From Phycisphaerales bacterium (GTDB taxonomy: Bacteria > Planctomycetota > Phycisphaerae > Phycisphaerales > SM1A02): DNA of 64,000 bases. The notes under the pieces were generated by a model, which was not told the DNA's origin, did not search any database, and worked only from the letters and a program-made list of their open reading frames with translations. The translations under genes were made by a program, and so were the position numbers. This document shows positions 35,978 to 45,292 of the stretch, piece after piece (within the stretch, counting starts at the first letter, position 1; each line of letters starts with the position of its first letter). Location: positions 1-64,000 of the forward strand of contig JAKVBT010000010.1 of NCBI GenBank assembly GCA_022446905.1, in the 5' to 3' direction.

Positions 35978-38900
35978 TCAGAACAACGGGCCGATTTCGT
36001 CCTCGGCCTTCTCCAACTCAATGTTCATGCCGAGCCCTCGAATCTCATGACAGAGGACATCGAACACGACCGGCATGCCGGCTTCAAGCGTGTTCGTGCC
36101 CTTGACCATTGAGTCGTAAATCTTGGTGCGGCCTTCAACATCATCACTTTTGACTGTGAGCAACTCTTGCAGCACATGGGCTGCTCCGTAGCCTTCCAGT
36201 GCCCAGACTTCCATCTCACCGAATCGTTGCCCACCGGTTCGGGCCTTGCCGCCCAGTGGCTGCTGGGTGATGAGGCTGTACGGGCCGGTTGCTCTGGCAT
36301 GGATCTTGTCGTCGACCAGATGGTGGAGTTTGAGCATGTACATGTAGCCTACGGAGGTCGGCTGATTAAATGCCTCGCCTGTGCGGCCGTCATAGAGTTG
36401 GGCCTTGGCGCCGTATGGAACGCGCGCAAGGTGCTCGTCTCGTCCGCCGGGATCGGCGGTTCCAGATTCAAAGTCAGCCAGACGCTGCTCGACATGTGCA
36501 TTGGCTTCATCGATGCATCCAAGGACTTCGCCCTCAGTAGCACCATCAAAGACGGGAGTGATGGCCTGGAAGCCAAGTACCTTGGCAGCCCAGCCCAGGT
36601 GCAGTTCAAGCAGCTGTCCCACATTCATCCGGCTCGGCACGCCAAGCGGATTCAGCAAGATGTCGACTGGACGACCGTCTTCCATAAACGGCATGTCCTC
36701 TTCAGGCACGATGCGGGCGACCACGCCCTTATTGCCGTGTCGGCCAGCCATCTTGTCACCAACTGAAATCTGACGTCGGTTGGCTGTGTAGACCTTGACC
36801 ATTTCCAGCACGCCGCTTTGCAGTTCGTCGCCGCGTTTCATGTGGGCCAGACGACGTTCACGTTCTTCCTGTTGGGCCGCGATACGGGGCCAGAACTGAC
36901 TCTTGATTCGGATGGCTTCGGCACGAACTTCTTTAGAGCCCTTGACCCACTTGTCGTTGAATGTGTCAATCTGCTCGAGAATGACCTCCGGGATGTCTGA
37001 GGCGCCAACCTTCTGGCGAGTGGTTGGGTCGACCATTTCAGAACCGACCGCAGCATTCATCATGGCGACCATTTCACAGAAGAGCGTCACGATCTTCTGA
37101 TTCATCTCATCACCGAAGGCTTGCATTTCTTCCTTCAGGCGGGACTTTTGCTCATCGCTGAGGTGCATGCGGCGACTGAAGTGCCGTGTGCCAATGACGA
37201 TGCCGCTGCTGCCTGCAGGGACCTCCAGCGAGTCGTTTTTGACGTCCTCGCCGGCGCGTCCAAAGATCGCGTGCAGCAGTTTTTCTTCCGGTGTGAGTTC
37301 GGATTTGCTCTTGGGGCTGACCTTGCCGACCAAGATGTCGCCAGGACCAACGCGAGCACCTTCGCGAATGATTCCATGCTCATTCAGATTGCGAAGTTGT
37401 TTCTCTGAGACATTCGGGATGTCATCAGTAAATTCCTCACGGCCGAGTTTGGTGTCTCGAACTTCCACATCAAAGGACTCGATGTGAATGGAGGTGAATC
37501 TGTCGTCCTTGACAAGACGTTCAGATACAACCATGGCGTCTTCGAAGTTGTAGCCATCGAAGGTATTGAAGGCCACGAGGACGTTTGCGCCGATGGCAAG
37601 TTGCCCCATCGATGTTGAGGCGCCATCAGCCAGAATCTGACCTTCCTTCACCTTGTCGCCCAGTTGCACAACCGGCTTCTGGGTTTGGCAAGTGCGCTCA
37701 TTCAGTTGGCGATATCGCTGCAGTAGGTACTCGTCAGCATTGTCGATGACAATGTGGTTGGCATCCACAGAGGTGACAACGCCACCACGACGGGCCTTGA
37801 TAACCATGCCAGAGTGCTCGCCGGCAATCTGCTCCATGCCGGTGCCTACCAGCGGCGGGTCGATCTTGATCAGTGGCACTGCTTGTCGCTGCATGTTGGA
37901 GCCCATGAGGGCGCGGTTAGCGTCGTCATGCTCCAAGAACGGAATCAGGGAAGCCGAGACACCAACGATCTGCTTGGGGCTGACATCGACATATTGCACT
38001 TGCCCGGAGGGCACGGTGGTCAGGTCGCCTGCAACACGGGCCAGAGACTGTTTGCCCGCGATCGCTCCGTCGGTTACGGCGTCAGCGGTAGCGAGCACAC
38101 TGCGCATCTCTTGGTCAGCTCGGAGGTATTCGATATCGCCAGTCTGCTTGCCGTCTTCAATACGCTGGTACGGAGTCATGATGAATCCGTACTCGTCCAC
38201 ATGCGCAAAGATGCCCAGCGATGCAATCAGACCGATGTTTGTGCCTTCGGGCGTTTCGATCGGGCAGATTCGACCATAGTGAGAAATGTGGACGTCGCGG
38301 ACTTCAAATCCAGCACGCTTTCGGTTGAGGCCACCAGGTCCGAGTGCAGAAAGGCGTCGTTCGTGCACGAGCATGGACAGTGGGTTGGTTTGGTCAACGA
38401 CCTGTGAAAGTTCGCTGCGGCCAAAGAAGAAATCAATCGCAGAACTGATTGACTTGGAGTTGACCAAGTCAGCGATCTTCTTCAGCTCTTCTGGATCCTT
38501 CGTGCTCATGCGCTCCTGTACGGTGCGGCGCAGTTTGAGGAAGCCCTTACGCATTTCTTCAATGGCCAATTCATCGAGTGTGCGAAGACGTCGATTGCCG
38601 AGGTGGTCGATATCGTCAACGTGCGCCATGTTGCGCTTGCTGCGCAGATCAAGGATGTACTTGACCACCGCCATGAAGTCTTCGCCGCGGAGGTGCATGA
38701 TGTCCTCTGGGACATCCATGTCAAACTTTCTATTGATGCGGAATCGACCGACCTTGCCAAGGCGGTAACGGTTGTCGTCGAAGAACTTCTCCTTGAACAG
38801 GGAGCGGGCCTTGTCACGCTGTGGGGGGTTGCCGGGTCGAAGTCTGCTGTAGATCCGCAGAAGAGCCGCTTCGTGTTCGGTCGCGTCGGCAAGGAAGTCC

Positions 38901-39760
38901 AGACGCTCCATTGCCAGCGTGTTGAGGATCAGGGGATCTTCGGGGTTCTGAACGACCCGAAGAGACTTGATCGGGGAGGACTGAATGGCCTCCAGCGCAT
39001 CGCCAATGGGGGCGCCAACTCGGCACAGTTCTTCGCCTTCTTCGCTGAGAATGAGATCGGCGGAGTAGTGCTCTGGGGTCAGTTTGGCGACCGGGACATC
39101 CGTGACGTCGTAGAACGACTCAAGAATCTTCTCAGTGCTGCCAAAGGCCTCGTCAAGAGCTCGCAGGAACACCGTGGCTGCAATCTTGGGCGACTGGTCG
39201 ATCTTCATCGCCAGTACGTCCTTCTTGGTCACTTCCAGTTCGATCCAGGAACCACGTTCCGGAATAATGCGTGCCGAGTGCAGTGGGCGGTCGCCAAGAT
39301 CCTGCACGATCCCAAAGTCGATTCCCGGGCTGCGGTGTAACTGGCTGACAATCACCCGCTCAGAACCATTCACGATGAACTCACCGCCGCCGAGCATGAT
39401 GGGTACTTCGCCGAGGTAGATCTCTTCTTCAGGAATCTCGGAGACACCCTCTCGGATGAAACGAACACCAATACGCAGTGGCCGACCATAGGTCAGGCGC
39501 AACTCCTTGCACTCCTCAGGCGTATACCTAGGCTTCTCTAGTTCGTAGTACTGGTATTCGACGCGCATGGTGCCGTCGAATGATTCGATGGGAAAGACTT
39601 CCCGAAGCAGGCTCTCAAGCCCAAGATGAGGATCGCGCTTGCGGGGATCCTTCTCGAGCTGGACGAATCGCTCGTACGCGATTCGCTGGACCTCAGTCAG
39701 GGCTGGAACTGGAATCGCGTCGCCGCGCTTCGAGAAATTGCGCACTGCCATCGACGTCAT
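35978..39760 (-). CDS. rpoB: DNA-directed RNA polymerase subunit beta
   Basis: The start at 39760 is chosen because AGAGGTG lies 7 bases upstream; the longer frame to 39796 has no such site. The 1260 residues include G-E-V-P-I-M in the N-terminal lobe, the rifampicin region near residue 457 ([11 protein letters not shown] then [13 protein letters not shown]) and [14 protein letters not shown]. The C-terminus has [14 protein letters not shown]. Residues that contact rifampicin in E. coli (D516, H526, R529, S531 equivalents) are unchanged. rplL and rplJ are not upstream, unlike in most bacteria. Confidence 0.98.
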   Translation of the reverse strand: MTSMAVRNFSKRGDAIPVPALTEVQRIAYERFVQLEKDPRKRDPHLGLESLLREVFPIESFDGTMRVEYQYYELEKPRYTPEECKELRLTYGRPLRIGVRFIREGVSEIPEEEIYLGEVPIMLGGGEFIVNGSERVIVSQLHRSPGIDFGIVQDLGDRPLHSARIIPERGSWIELEVTKKDVLAMKIDQSPKIAATVFLRALDEAFGSTEKILESFYDVTDVPVAKLTPEHYSADLILSEEGEELCRVGAPIGDALEAIQSSPIKSLRVVQNPEDPLILNTLAMERLDFLADATEHEAALLRIYSRLRPGNPPQRDKARSLFKEKFFDDNRYRLGKVGRFRINRKFDMDVPEDIMHLRGEDFMAVVKYILDLRSKRNMAHVDDIDHLGNRRLRTLDELAIEEMRKGFLKLRRTVQERMSTKDPEELKKIADLVNSKSISSAIDFFFGRSELSQVVDQTNPLSMLVHERRLSALGPGGLNRKRAGFEVRDVHISHYGRICPIETPEGTNIGLIASLGIFAHVDEYGFIMTPYQRIEDGKQTGDIEYLRADQEMRSVLATADAVTDGAIAGKQSLARVAGDLTTVPSGQVQYVDVSPKQIVGVSASLIPFLEHDDANRALMGSNMQRQAVPLIKIDPPLVGTGMEQIAGEHSGMVIKARRGGVVTSVDANHIVIDNADEYLLQRYRQLNERTCQTQKPVVQLGDKVKEGQILADGASTSMGQLAIGANVLVAFNTFDGYNFEDAMVVSERLVKDDRFTSIHIESFDVEVRDTKLGREEFTDDIPNVSEKQLRNLNEHGIIREGARVGPGDILVGKVSPKSKSELTPEEKLLHAIFGRAGEDVKNDSLEVPAGSSGIVIGTRHFSRRMHLSDEQKSRLKEEMQAFGDEMNQKIVTLFCEMVAMMNAAVGSEMVDPTTRQKVGASDIPEVILEQIDTFNDKWVKGSKEVRAEAIRIKSQFWPRIAAQQEERERRLAHMKRGDELQSGVLEMVKVYTANRRQISVGDKMAGRHGNKGVVARIVPEEDMPFMEDGRPVDILLNPLGVPSRMNVGQLLELHLGWAAKVLGFQAITPVFDGATEGEVLGCIDEANAHVEQRLADFESGTADPGGRDEHLARVPYGAKAQLYDGRTGEAFNQPTSVGYMYMLKLHHLVDDKIHARATGPYSLITQQPLGGKARTGGQRFGEMEVWALEGYGAAHVLQELLTVKSDDVEGRTKIYDSMVKGTNTLEAGMPVVFDVLCHEIRGLGMNIELEKAEDEIGPLF

Positions 39761-39993
39761 GCGGTCACCTCTGTGCGAAAATGCATGTCTCACCATTGGG
39801 GACGCCTTCGACAGGCAAGATCGAGGGGGTACCCCGGGTGGAACTCATAGATTTGTGGGTGTCAAGAACTCGGCCGAGCCAAGCAGTGTAAGGGGCCCGC
39901 AGCAGAATCTCAACACAAGTTGGGAGCAAAACTCGCGCCTTCGCCGATGAAAGTTGATTCGCTCAGGCTTCCTATCAAGACAGCGGCCCGCTC

Positions 39994-40020
39994 AGAATAG
40001 CATAAGTGGATAAATGGCAA
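39994..40020 (-). promoter_or_regulatory. Possible sigma-70-type promoter for rpoBC
   Basis: On the minus strand TTGCCA (40015-40020) and TATTCT (39994-39999) are spaced by 15 bases, upstream of a leader of about 230 bases before rpoB. The spacing is short and Planctomycete promoters are poorly defined, so this is only a candidate. The rest of the 39761-40024 gap shows no other clear element. Confidence 0.25.
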
Positions 40021-40024
40021 TGAT

Positions 40025-40834
40025 TTAAGTCGCATTCTGGGGCCCTGCCATTTGCACAGGGACCATCGGATGCCAGTCCGTTCGAGCGTCTTGGAGCGCC
40101 GGAAAGCGTTGTCGCCAGGATGCTTGCGCCTGAAGGTCCAGATTAGCTGACAGGATGGTTGCTTCCGGCCCAGCCTCCGCGATGACTGTGCCGTCGGCCG
40201 AAATGATCATCGAGTCGCCACAGTAGTCAGCGTTGGGGTCAGCACCAGTCCGATTGCAGGCCAGAACCGCGGTTTGGTTCTCGATGGCTCGGGCTTGGGC
40301 CAGAGCCTTCCAGTGAGCAGCTCGCTTGGCAGGCCAGTTTGCCATGACAACGAGGACCTCTGCGCCAGCAAACGTCGCTGCCCGAAACACCTCTGGAAAT
40401 CGGAGGTCGTAGCAAATCAGTGGGCAGATGGTCGCTCCGGCGACTTCCGGAAAGAGAGTCAGGGCCGTGCCTGGGGCATAGGCCTGGGCTTCTTTCATTG
40501 GTGAAAAAGGGTGTAGTTTGGTCATCTGACCCATGATCTGTCCGTTGGGGGCCGCAAGGCCAGCCACATTGCTTGCCTTGCCACTAGGGCTCATCTCAGC
40601 CCAGCCATGAAGCACCCAACACGCACACCGCTGGGCAAGTCGGGCTGCCCATTGGTCTGATTGGGTGCCTGTGGTGCGATCAACAGCCATGCTGAATCCA
40701 ACATCGCCGAGTTCCGGGAGCACAATAAGACCACCGGGCGGTATCGAAGCCTTGTCAATCATGGCTTCGACCGTGGCCCAGTTGGCGGGAGGGTTCTCCC
40801 ACGCGATGTCGAACTGGACGAGATGGACTCGCAC
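40025..40834 (-). CDS. Carbon-nitrogen hydrolase, NIT2/omega-amidase-like
   Basis: The protein has 269 residues with the nitrilase-family Glu-Lys-Cys triad: Glu in V-L-P-E-L-G-D-V-G-F (about residue 41), Lys in M-T-K-L-H-P-F (about 105) and Cys in L-I-C-Y-D-L-R-F-P-E (about 139). The C-Y-D-L-R-F-P-E-x-F-R pattern is that of the Nit2/YafV branch, which hydrolyses omega-amides of 2-oxo acids such as 2-oxoglutaramate. It lies just downstream of tRNA-His and upstream of rpoB on the same strand. Confidence 0.85.
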   Translation of the reverse strand: MRVHLVQFDIAWENPPANWATVEAMIDKASIPPGGLIVLPELGDVGFSMAVDRTTGTQSDQWAARLAQRCACWVLHGWAEMSPSGKASNVAGLAAPNGQIMGQMTKLHPFSPMKEAQAYAPGTALTLFPEVAGATICPLICYDLRFPEVFRAATFAGAEVLVVMANWPAKRAAHWKALAQARAIENQTAVLACNRTGADPNADYCGDSMIISADGTVIAEAGPEATILSANLDLQAQASWRQRFPALQDARTDWHPMVPVQMAGPQNAT

Positions 40835-40841
40835 GGTGAAG

Positions 40842-40914
40842 GGCGACCGACGGGATTTGAACCCGCGACATCCTGGACCACAACCAGGTGCTCTACCCCT
40901 GAGCTACGGTCGCC
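40842..40914 (-). tRNA. tRNA-His (anticodon GTG)
   Basis: A complete cloverleaf of 73 bases. The anticodon loop TTGTGGT sits on the stem CCTGG/CCAGG, and the T-loop is TTCAAAT. The acceptor has an eighth pair, G-1 with C73, which is the identity mark of tRNA-His and is encoded here. The 3' CCA is not encoded. Confidence 0.97.
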
Positions 40915-41081
40915 AAAGGGAAGGGCGATAGCGTACCGCGCCCACGTCTGAATGACTATGCACGGGGGTGAAACCAATGTGTTGGAGTTGGCGAATTCAC
41001 CTCCGTCATGACGATGGGTGAGATACCATTGGCGGTTTGGCCTTTCTTGGCCAACAAGAGGGCCTTCACTGGAGTCTCATC

Positions 41082-42662
41082 ATGTCCACGGCTACTTCGC
41101 ATCCCATGCTTGCGTTCGGCACGACTGTCTATGCCAACCAGTCAACCGCTTGGCTGATTGAAGAAGCAATTCGACGTGGAGAGGGTGAGTTGGCCGCCAA
41201 TGGGGCCTTGGCTGTTGACACCGGGGCGCGAACCGGTCGAAGCCCGAAGGACAAGTTTCTAGAGGACACTCCTGGCATTCACAGCGACATTGATTGGGGC
41301 GCTGTGAACCGGCCTATTTCCCCAGAGCAATTTGCTGAACTGGAAGAACTAGCCAAGGCACATCTTGATCAGCGTGAATCGCTCTTTCGATTCGATGGGT
41401 ATTGCGGCGCTGATGGGGACTATCGACTGAACGTCAGTGTGGTAACCGAGTTTGCCTGGCATAGCCTGTTTGCCTCGACCTTGTTCATCAAGGCTGATGC
41501 TGAGACGCGAGCCAACTTCGATCCTGATTGGACCATCATCAACGCGGCCACATTAAAGATTGATGACTGGGAAGCCCGGGGGCTCAATGGCCCGATGGCG
41601 ATTATCCAATCGCTTGAGCAGAAGAAGGTCATCATCATTGGTACTGAATATGCCGGCGAGATGAAAAAGGCGATCTTCTACGCCATGAACTACGACATGC
41701 CAGATGCCGGTGTGTTTCCGATGCACTGTTCCGCCAATGTCTGCAAGGATGATCCGGCCAATGTGGCCTTGTTCTTCGGGCTTTCTGGTACGGGCAAGAC
41801 AACGCTTTCAGCTGACCCAGATCGGCCGCTCATCGGGGATGATGAGCATGGTTGGTCTGAGAAAGGCGTGTTCAATTTCGAGGGTGGGTGCTATGCCAAG
41901 TGCATCAACTTGTCACATGCTGGGGAGCCACAGATCTGGAATGCCATCCGCTTTGGATCTGTGCTTGAGAACACCGTCATCGATCCAGAAACCCGGATAC
42001 CGGATTACGACCTCGATACAAAGACAGAGAACACGCGGGTGACCTATCCGGTCACATTTATTCCAGGGGCCTGTATTCCCTCTATGGCTGGCCATCCCAA
42101 GAATGTCATCTTCTTGACGGCAGATGCTTCTGGCGTGTTGCCGCCAGTGGCCAAGTTGACCCGCGAACAGGCGATGTACTACTTCGTCAATGGTTATACG
42201 TCCAAATTGGCGGGCACAGAGGCAGGTGTCACCGAGCCCACACCGAATTTCAGCCCCTGCTTTGGTGGACCATTCTTGCCACGACCACCAATGGTGTATG
42301 CAGACTGGCTGGATCGTCGAGTGCAGGAGCATGCTGCAAATGTCTGGCTGATCAACACTGGCTGGACTGGCGGTCCATTTGGTGTTGGCGAACGCTTCCG
42401 TTTGGCCTGGACCCGAGCCATTGTCCGAGCCATTCTCGATGGCAGCCTCGCAGAGGCCGATTGGACTGTTGATCCACTCTTCAATCTGCATATGCCAGAT
42501 CGCTGCCATGGTGTGCCTGCTGAGGTGCTGCAGCCGCGAAATACTTGGCGGGACCCAGCGGATTGGGCTCGGGCAGCCAAGGAACTAGCATCCATGTTCC
42601 GGGCCAATGACGCCAAGTACACGCTTTCCGATGAAGTTCGAGCTGCTGGCCCAGCGATCTAA
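41082..42662 (+). CDS. pckA: ATP-dependent phosphoenolpyruvate carboxykinase
   Basis: The protein has 526 residues from the ATG at 41082, which has GGAG 8-9 bases upstream; the frame is open further but a longer product is not family-like. R-T-G-R-S-P-K-D-K near residue 50 binds substrate. The P-loop G-L-S-G-T-G-K-T-T-L-S (about residue 231) and G-D-D-E-H-G-W-S (about 252) are the kinase-1a and kinase-2 motifs. It converts oxaloacetate and ATP to PEP for gluconeogenesis in the cytoplasm. A TTGGCC/GGCCAA hairpin (41036-41053) lies about 30 bases before the start and may affect expression. Confidence 0.96.
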   Translation: MSTATSHPMLAFGTTVYANQSTAWLIEEAIRRGEGELAANGALAVDTGARTGRSPKDKFLEDTPGIHSDIDWGAVNRPISPEQFAELEELAKAHLDQRESLFRFDGYCGADGDYRLNVSVVTEFAWHSLFASTLFIKADAETRANFDPDWTIINAATLKIDDWEARGLNGPMAIIQSLEQKKVIIIGTEYAGEMKKAIFYAMNYDMPDAGVFPMHCSANVCKDDPANVALFFGLSGTGKTTLSADPDRPLIGDDEHGWSEKGVFNFEGGCYAKCINLSHAGEPQIWNAIRFGSVLENTVIDPETRIPDYDLDTKTENTRVTYPVTFIPGACIPSMAGHPKNVIFLTADASGVLPPVAKLTREQAMYYFVNGYTSKLAGTEAGVTEPTPNFSPCFGGPFLPRPPMVYADWLDRRVQEHAANVWLINTGWTGGPFGVGERFRLAWTRAIVRAILDGSLAEADWTVDPLFNLHMPDRCHGVPAEVLQPRNTWRDPADWARAAKELASMFRANDAKYTLSDEVRAAGPAI

Positions 42663-42931
42663 GGGCTCACCTCTGCGAGCAATGTGACCATGGCCCAATG
42701 GAGGCTGCTCGGCACTGAGAGTGGCTGATTGTTGCATATAAAGTGACGTCCGATAAGAAGAGTCGCTTGGCGGCTCAAACGGTCCAATTTTTCAATAAGT
42801 GTCGATTTTGCGGAGTCTTCCTGAAAGAACGGTGAGTCTCTGTGAACTGTCCCTCTCGATGGCCCGACCTAGTTGGCGGAACGCCCACCTCCATTTATCT
42901 CTCCCCTGGGCCACTGAGGAATGAACCTGCC

Positions 42932-43510
42932 ATGACCATGTTTGACAAGGACGTACTAACCACTGGCGAAGTCGCCAAGATCTGCAATGTTGCCGCTCGA
43001 ACCGTGAGCAAATGGTTCGACTCAGGCCAGTTGGAGGGATATCGCATTCCCGGTTCAAAGGACCGGCGTATCCCAGTTGCCAACCTGCAACAGTTCATGA
43101 AGTCCCACGGCATTCCGCTTGATGGGCTTATGACTGGAGCCACCAGAGTGCTCATTTGTGACTCTGATGAAGCTGTCTGCGAGACACTATGCGGTGTCTT
43201 GTCGGAGGAATCTAACTGTGATGTCCGCACAGCCAAGTCGATGTTTGACTTCGGGGTGCAATGTGAGCGTTTCCGCCCGCATGTCGTACTTGTGGATACC
43301 AGTCAGCCTGCATTTGATGCCAACAGTTTTATGGAGTCGATCCGCTCCAATGAAGAATTGACCCACTGCAAAGTGGTGGCCATGAGTGGGACCGCCACGG
43401 ATGGACAGGCGATCTCGTTGACGCGAATGGGCTTTGATGCCTCACTGCGGAAGCCGTTCACTGTTCGTCAGGCCTTGGAGTGCGTGCAGTCGGCTGCGGC
43501 AGTCATCTAG
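42932..43510 (+). CDS. Regulator with N-terminal excisionase-type HTH and C-terminal receiver domain
   Basis: The ATG at 42932 has GAGGA about 11 bases upstream. Residues about 8-55 form a MerR/excisionase winged HTH: T-T-G-E-V-A-K-I-C-N-V-A, then T-V-S-K-W-F-D-S-G-Q-L and R-I-P-G-S-K-D-R-R-I-P. Residues about 70-190 are a receiver domain with acidic residues in I-C-D-S-D-E, a phospho-acceptor Asp in V-V-L-V-D-T-S and the conserved Lys in L-R-K-P-F-T. The order HTH then receiver is the reverse of most response regulators. No histidine kinase is adjacent. The 269-base gap to pckA holds no gene; I see only an AT-rich stretch near 42734-42745. Confidence 0.85.
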   Translation: MTMFDKDVLTTGEVAKICNVAARTVSKWFDSGQLEGYRIPGSKDRRIPVANLQQFMKSHGIPLDGLMTGATRVLICDSDEAVCETLCGVLSEESNCDVRTAKSMFDFGVQCERFRPHVVLVDTSQPAFDANSFMESIRSNEELTHCKVVAMSGTATDGQAISLTRMGFDASLRKPFTVRQALECVQSAAAVI

Positions 43511-43549
43511 GCATCCGCCAATCCATATGATCTGAGACGTTTCAGACAG

Positions 43550-43574
43550 AGGGTCGCCAACCGGCGACCCTTTG
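43550..43574 (+). terminator. Terminator after the HTH-receiver gene
   Basis: A perfect 9-base-pair stem (43550-43558 with 43563-43571) around the loop AACC is followed by TTGT. It lies 40 bases past the stop at 43510 and about 57 bases before nadE. Confidence 0.75.
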
Positions 43575-43630
43575 TCGTACGCACAGATTGGGCAGTACTG
43601 GCTTACAGGTTTGGGAACTACCATGCGGGC

Positions 43631-45283
43631 GTGCATCTGGCAGTCCCGAGATTCGAACCGATCGTTGGCGATGTCGAAGGCAACGCTGAGCGAATACTGA
43701 CATTGGCCTCAGCGACCAGTGCTGCAGGCGGTGATGTGCTGGTAACTCCGGAGTTGTCCTTGTGCGGCTATCCGCCGCGCGACATGTTGCTGCGCTCTGG
43801 CTTTGTCGCTGCATGCGAACGGGCCGTTGATCGCGTCGCAGTAGCGGCGCCATCCGGGTTGTTGATTTTGATTGGGACACCGGTCTTGCGCTCCAATGGC
43901 CAGCGATGCAATGCCATGGTGGCGATTCGGGATGGTCAACGAGTCGGCATAGCTCACAAGCGGTTGTTGCCGATGTACGACGTCTTTGATGAAACACGGT
44001 GGTTTGTCCCTGGAACGGAGGCATGTGTGGTGGCGCATGCGGGCCGGCGGGTTGGGGTGCTGGTTTGTGAAGATCTTTGGCAAAGTGGAGATGCGCAGGT
44101 TGATGGCCATTGGACGAGTGACCCTGTAGAGGAGGTTGTGAAGGCAGGGTGCGACGTCATGGTGGCGGCATCTGCCAGTCCGGTGGTAGTTGGTAAATAC
44201 CCAAGGCAATGCGCGCGTGTGGCCGAGGTCGCTGGTCAGTGGGGGATGCCTGTGATATCGGTGAACCAAGCTGGGGCAAACGACGACTTAGTTTTTGATG
44301 GGTCAGCAGTCGTTGGAATGCCCAGTGGTTGTGCAACCCAGTATCGAGCGCCATTTGCCCATGAAGAACATTGCACGATGATCGATCTGTCATCTCTGCA
44401 AGCCACAGCATTGCAGGATGAGTCCAGTGATGCTTGCCGCTGTTCTGCGCTTATTGAAGGTGTCCGTTGCTATATCGATCGGGTTGGCGCGCCGGGTGTT
44501 CTGGTGGGACTCAGTGGAGGGATTGACTCAGCGGTCACCGCAGCTGTGGCTGCGGCGGCTATTGGCCCTGAGCGTGTTCAGGGCGTGAGCATGCCATCAC
44601 GCTATTCAGAAACACGTAGTGCAGATGATGCAGATGCGCTCGTGCAAGCCATTGGCATGCGGACATTGGTGCAGATTCCAATTGCCGAGATGCACGCGTG
44701 TGTACGACACGCCTTGGGTGAGGTGGTCGACATGCAGGATGGAGATATTGCGGATCAAAATGTGCAGGCCAGAGCTCGTGGTCTCCTTTTGATGGCTATG
44801 TCCAACGCGACTGGGCAACTTGTGCTTGCCACGGGCAACAAATCTGAACTCGCTGTTGGCTATGCGACGCTCTACGGGGATATGTGTGGAGCGGTGGCTG
44901 TGCTTGGTGATGTGCTCAAGACGCAGGTCTACAGCATGGCGCATTGGATGAATAGTCATTACGCAGACATTGGGTTCGTTGCACCGCCGATTCCCAAGAG
45001 CACTATTGACCGACCGCCAACGGCAGAACTGGCTCCGGATCAATGCGATCAGGATTCACTTCCGCCCTATGCAGAGTTGGATGCCATCATCGAGGCGGTC
45101 GTTGAACAAGATTGTGGCATTGAAGAGGCTGTCAAAAGAACCGGTTTGTCTGCGGAGTTGGTGTCACGGTGGATGGCGGCCCTAGATCGTCATGAGTTCA
45201 AGCGAGCGCAGGCAGCAGTCATTTTGAAGACCTCACGGCGTGCCTTTGGAAAGGGGCGTCGCTGGCCGATCGTGGGGCGGTAG
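43631..45283 (+). CDS. nadE: Glutamine-dependent NAD+ synthetase
   Basis: The protein has 550 residues. The N-terminal glutaminase (nitrilase fold) has Glu in T-P-E-L-S-L-C-G-Y-P-P-R-D (about residue 40), Lys in A-H-K-R-L-L-P (about 116) and Cys in L-V-C-E-D-L-W (about 150). The synthetase half begins with the PP-loop L-S-G-G-I-D-S-A-V (about residue 295) and has A-T-G-N-K-S-E-L-A-V-G-Y near 398. It makes NAD from nicotinate adenine dinucleotide, ATP and glutamine. A GTG start at 43631 gives the expected N-terminus; the nearby ATG at 43623 is in another frame. mutL follows after 9 bases. Confidence 0.95.
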   Translation: MHLAVPRFEPIVGDVEGNAERILTLASATSAAGGDVLVTPELSLCGYPPRDMLLRSGFVAACERAVDRVAVAAPSGLLILIGTPVLRSNGQRCNAMVAIRDGQRVGIAHKRLLPMYDVFDETRWFVPGTEACVVAHAGRRVGVLVCEDLWQSGDAQVDGHWTSDPVEEVVKAGCDVMVAASASPVVVGKYPRQCARVAEVAGQWGMPVISVNQAGANDDLVFDGSAVVGMPSGCATQYRAPFAHEEHCTMIDLSSLQATALQDESSDACRCSALIEGVRCYIDRVGAPGVLVGLSGGIDSAVTAAVAAAAIGPERVQGVSMPSRYSETRSADDADALVQAIGMRTLVQIPIAEMHACVRHALGEVVDMQDGDIADQNVQARARGLLLMAMSNATGQLVLATGNKSELAVGYATLYGDMCGAVAVLGDVLKTQVYSMAHWMNSHYADIGFVAPPIPKSTIDRPPTAELAPDQCDQDSLPPYAELDAIIEAVVEQDCGIEEAVKRTGLSAELVSRWMAALDRHEFKRAQAAVILKTSRRAFGKGRRWPIVGR

Positions 45284-45292
45284 GATGGCGTG

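Noticed and set aside
35356-36105. 249-codon plus-strand frame antisense to the rpoB/rpoC junction
   Set aside because: It is a shadow of two certain genes on the other strand.
41036-41053. Riboswitch-like leader before pckA
   Set aside because: Only a single short hairpin is present, with no conserved riboswitch core.
43623-43631. Possible frameshift at the start of nadE (ATG at 43623 in a different frame)
   Set aside because: The GTG at 43631 alone gives a normal family N-terminus, so no frameshift is needed.
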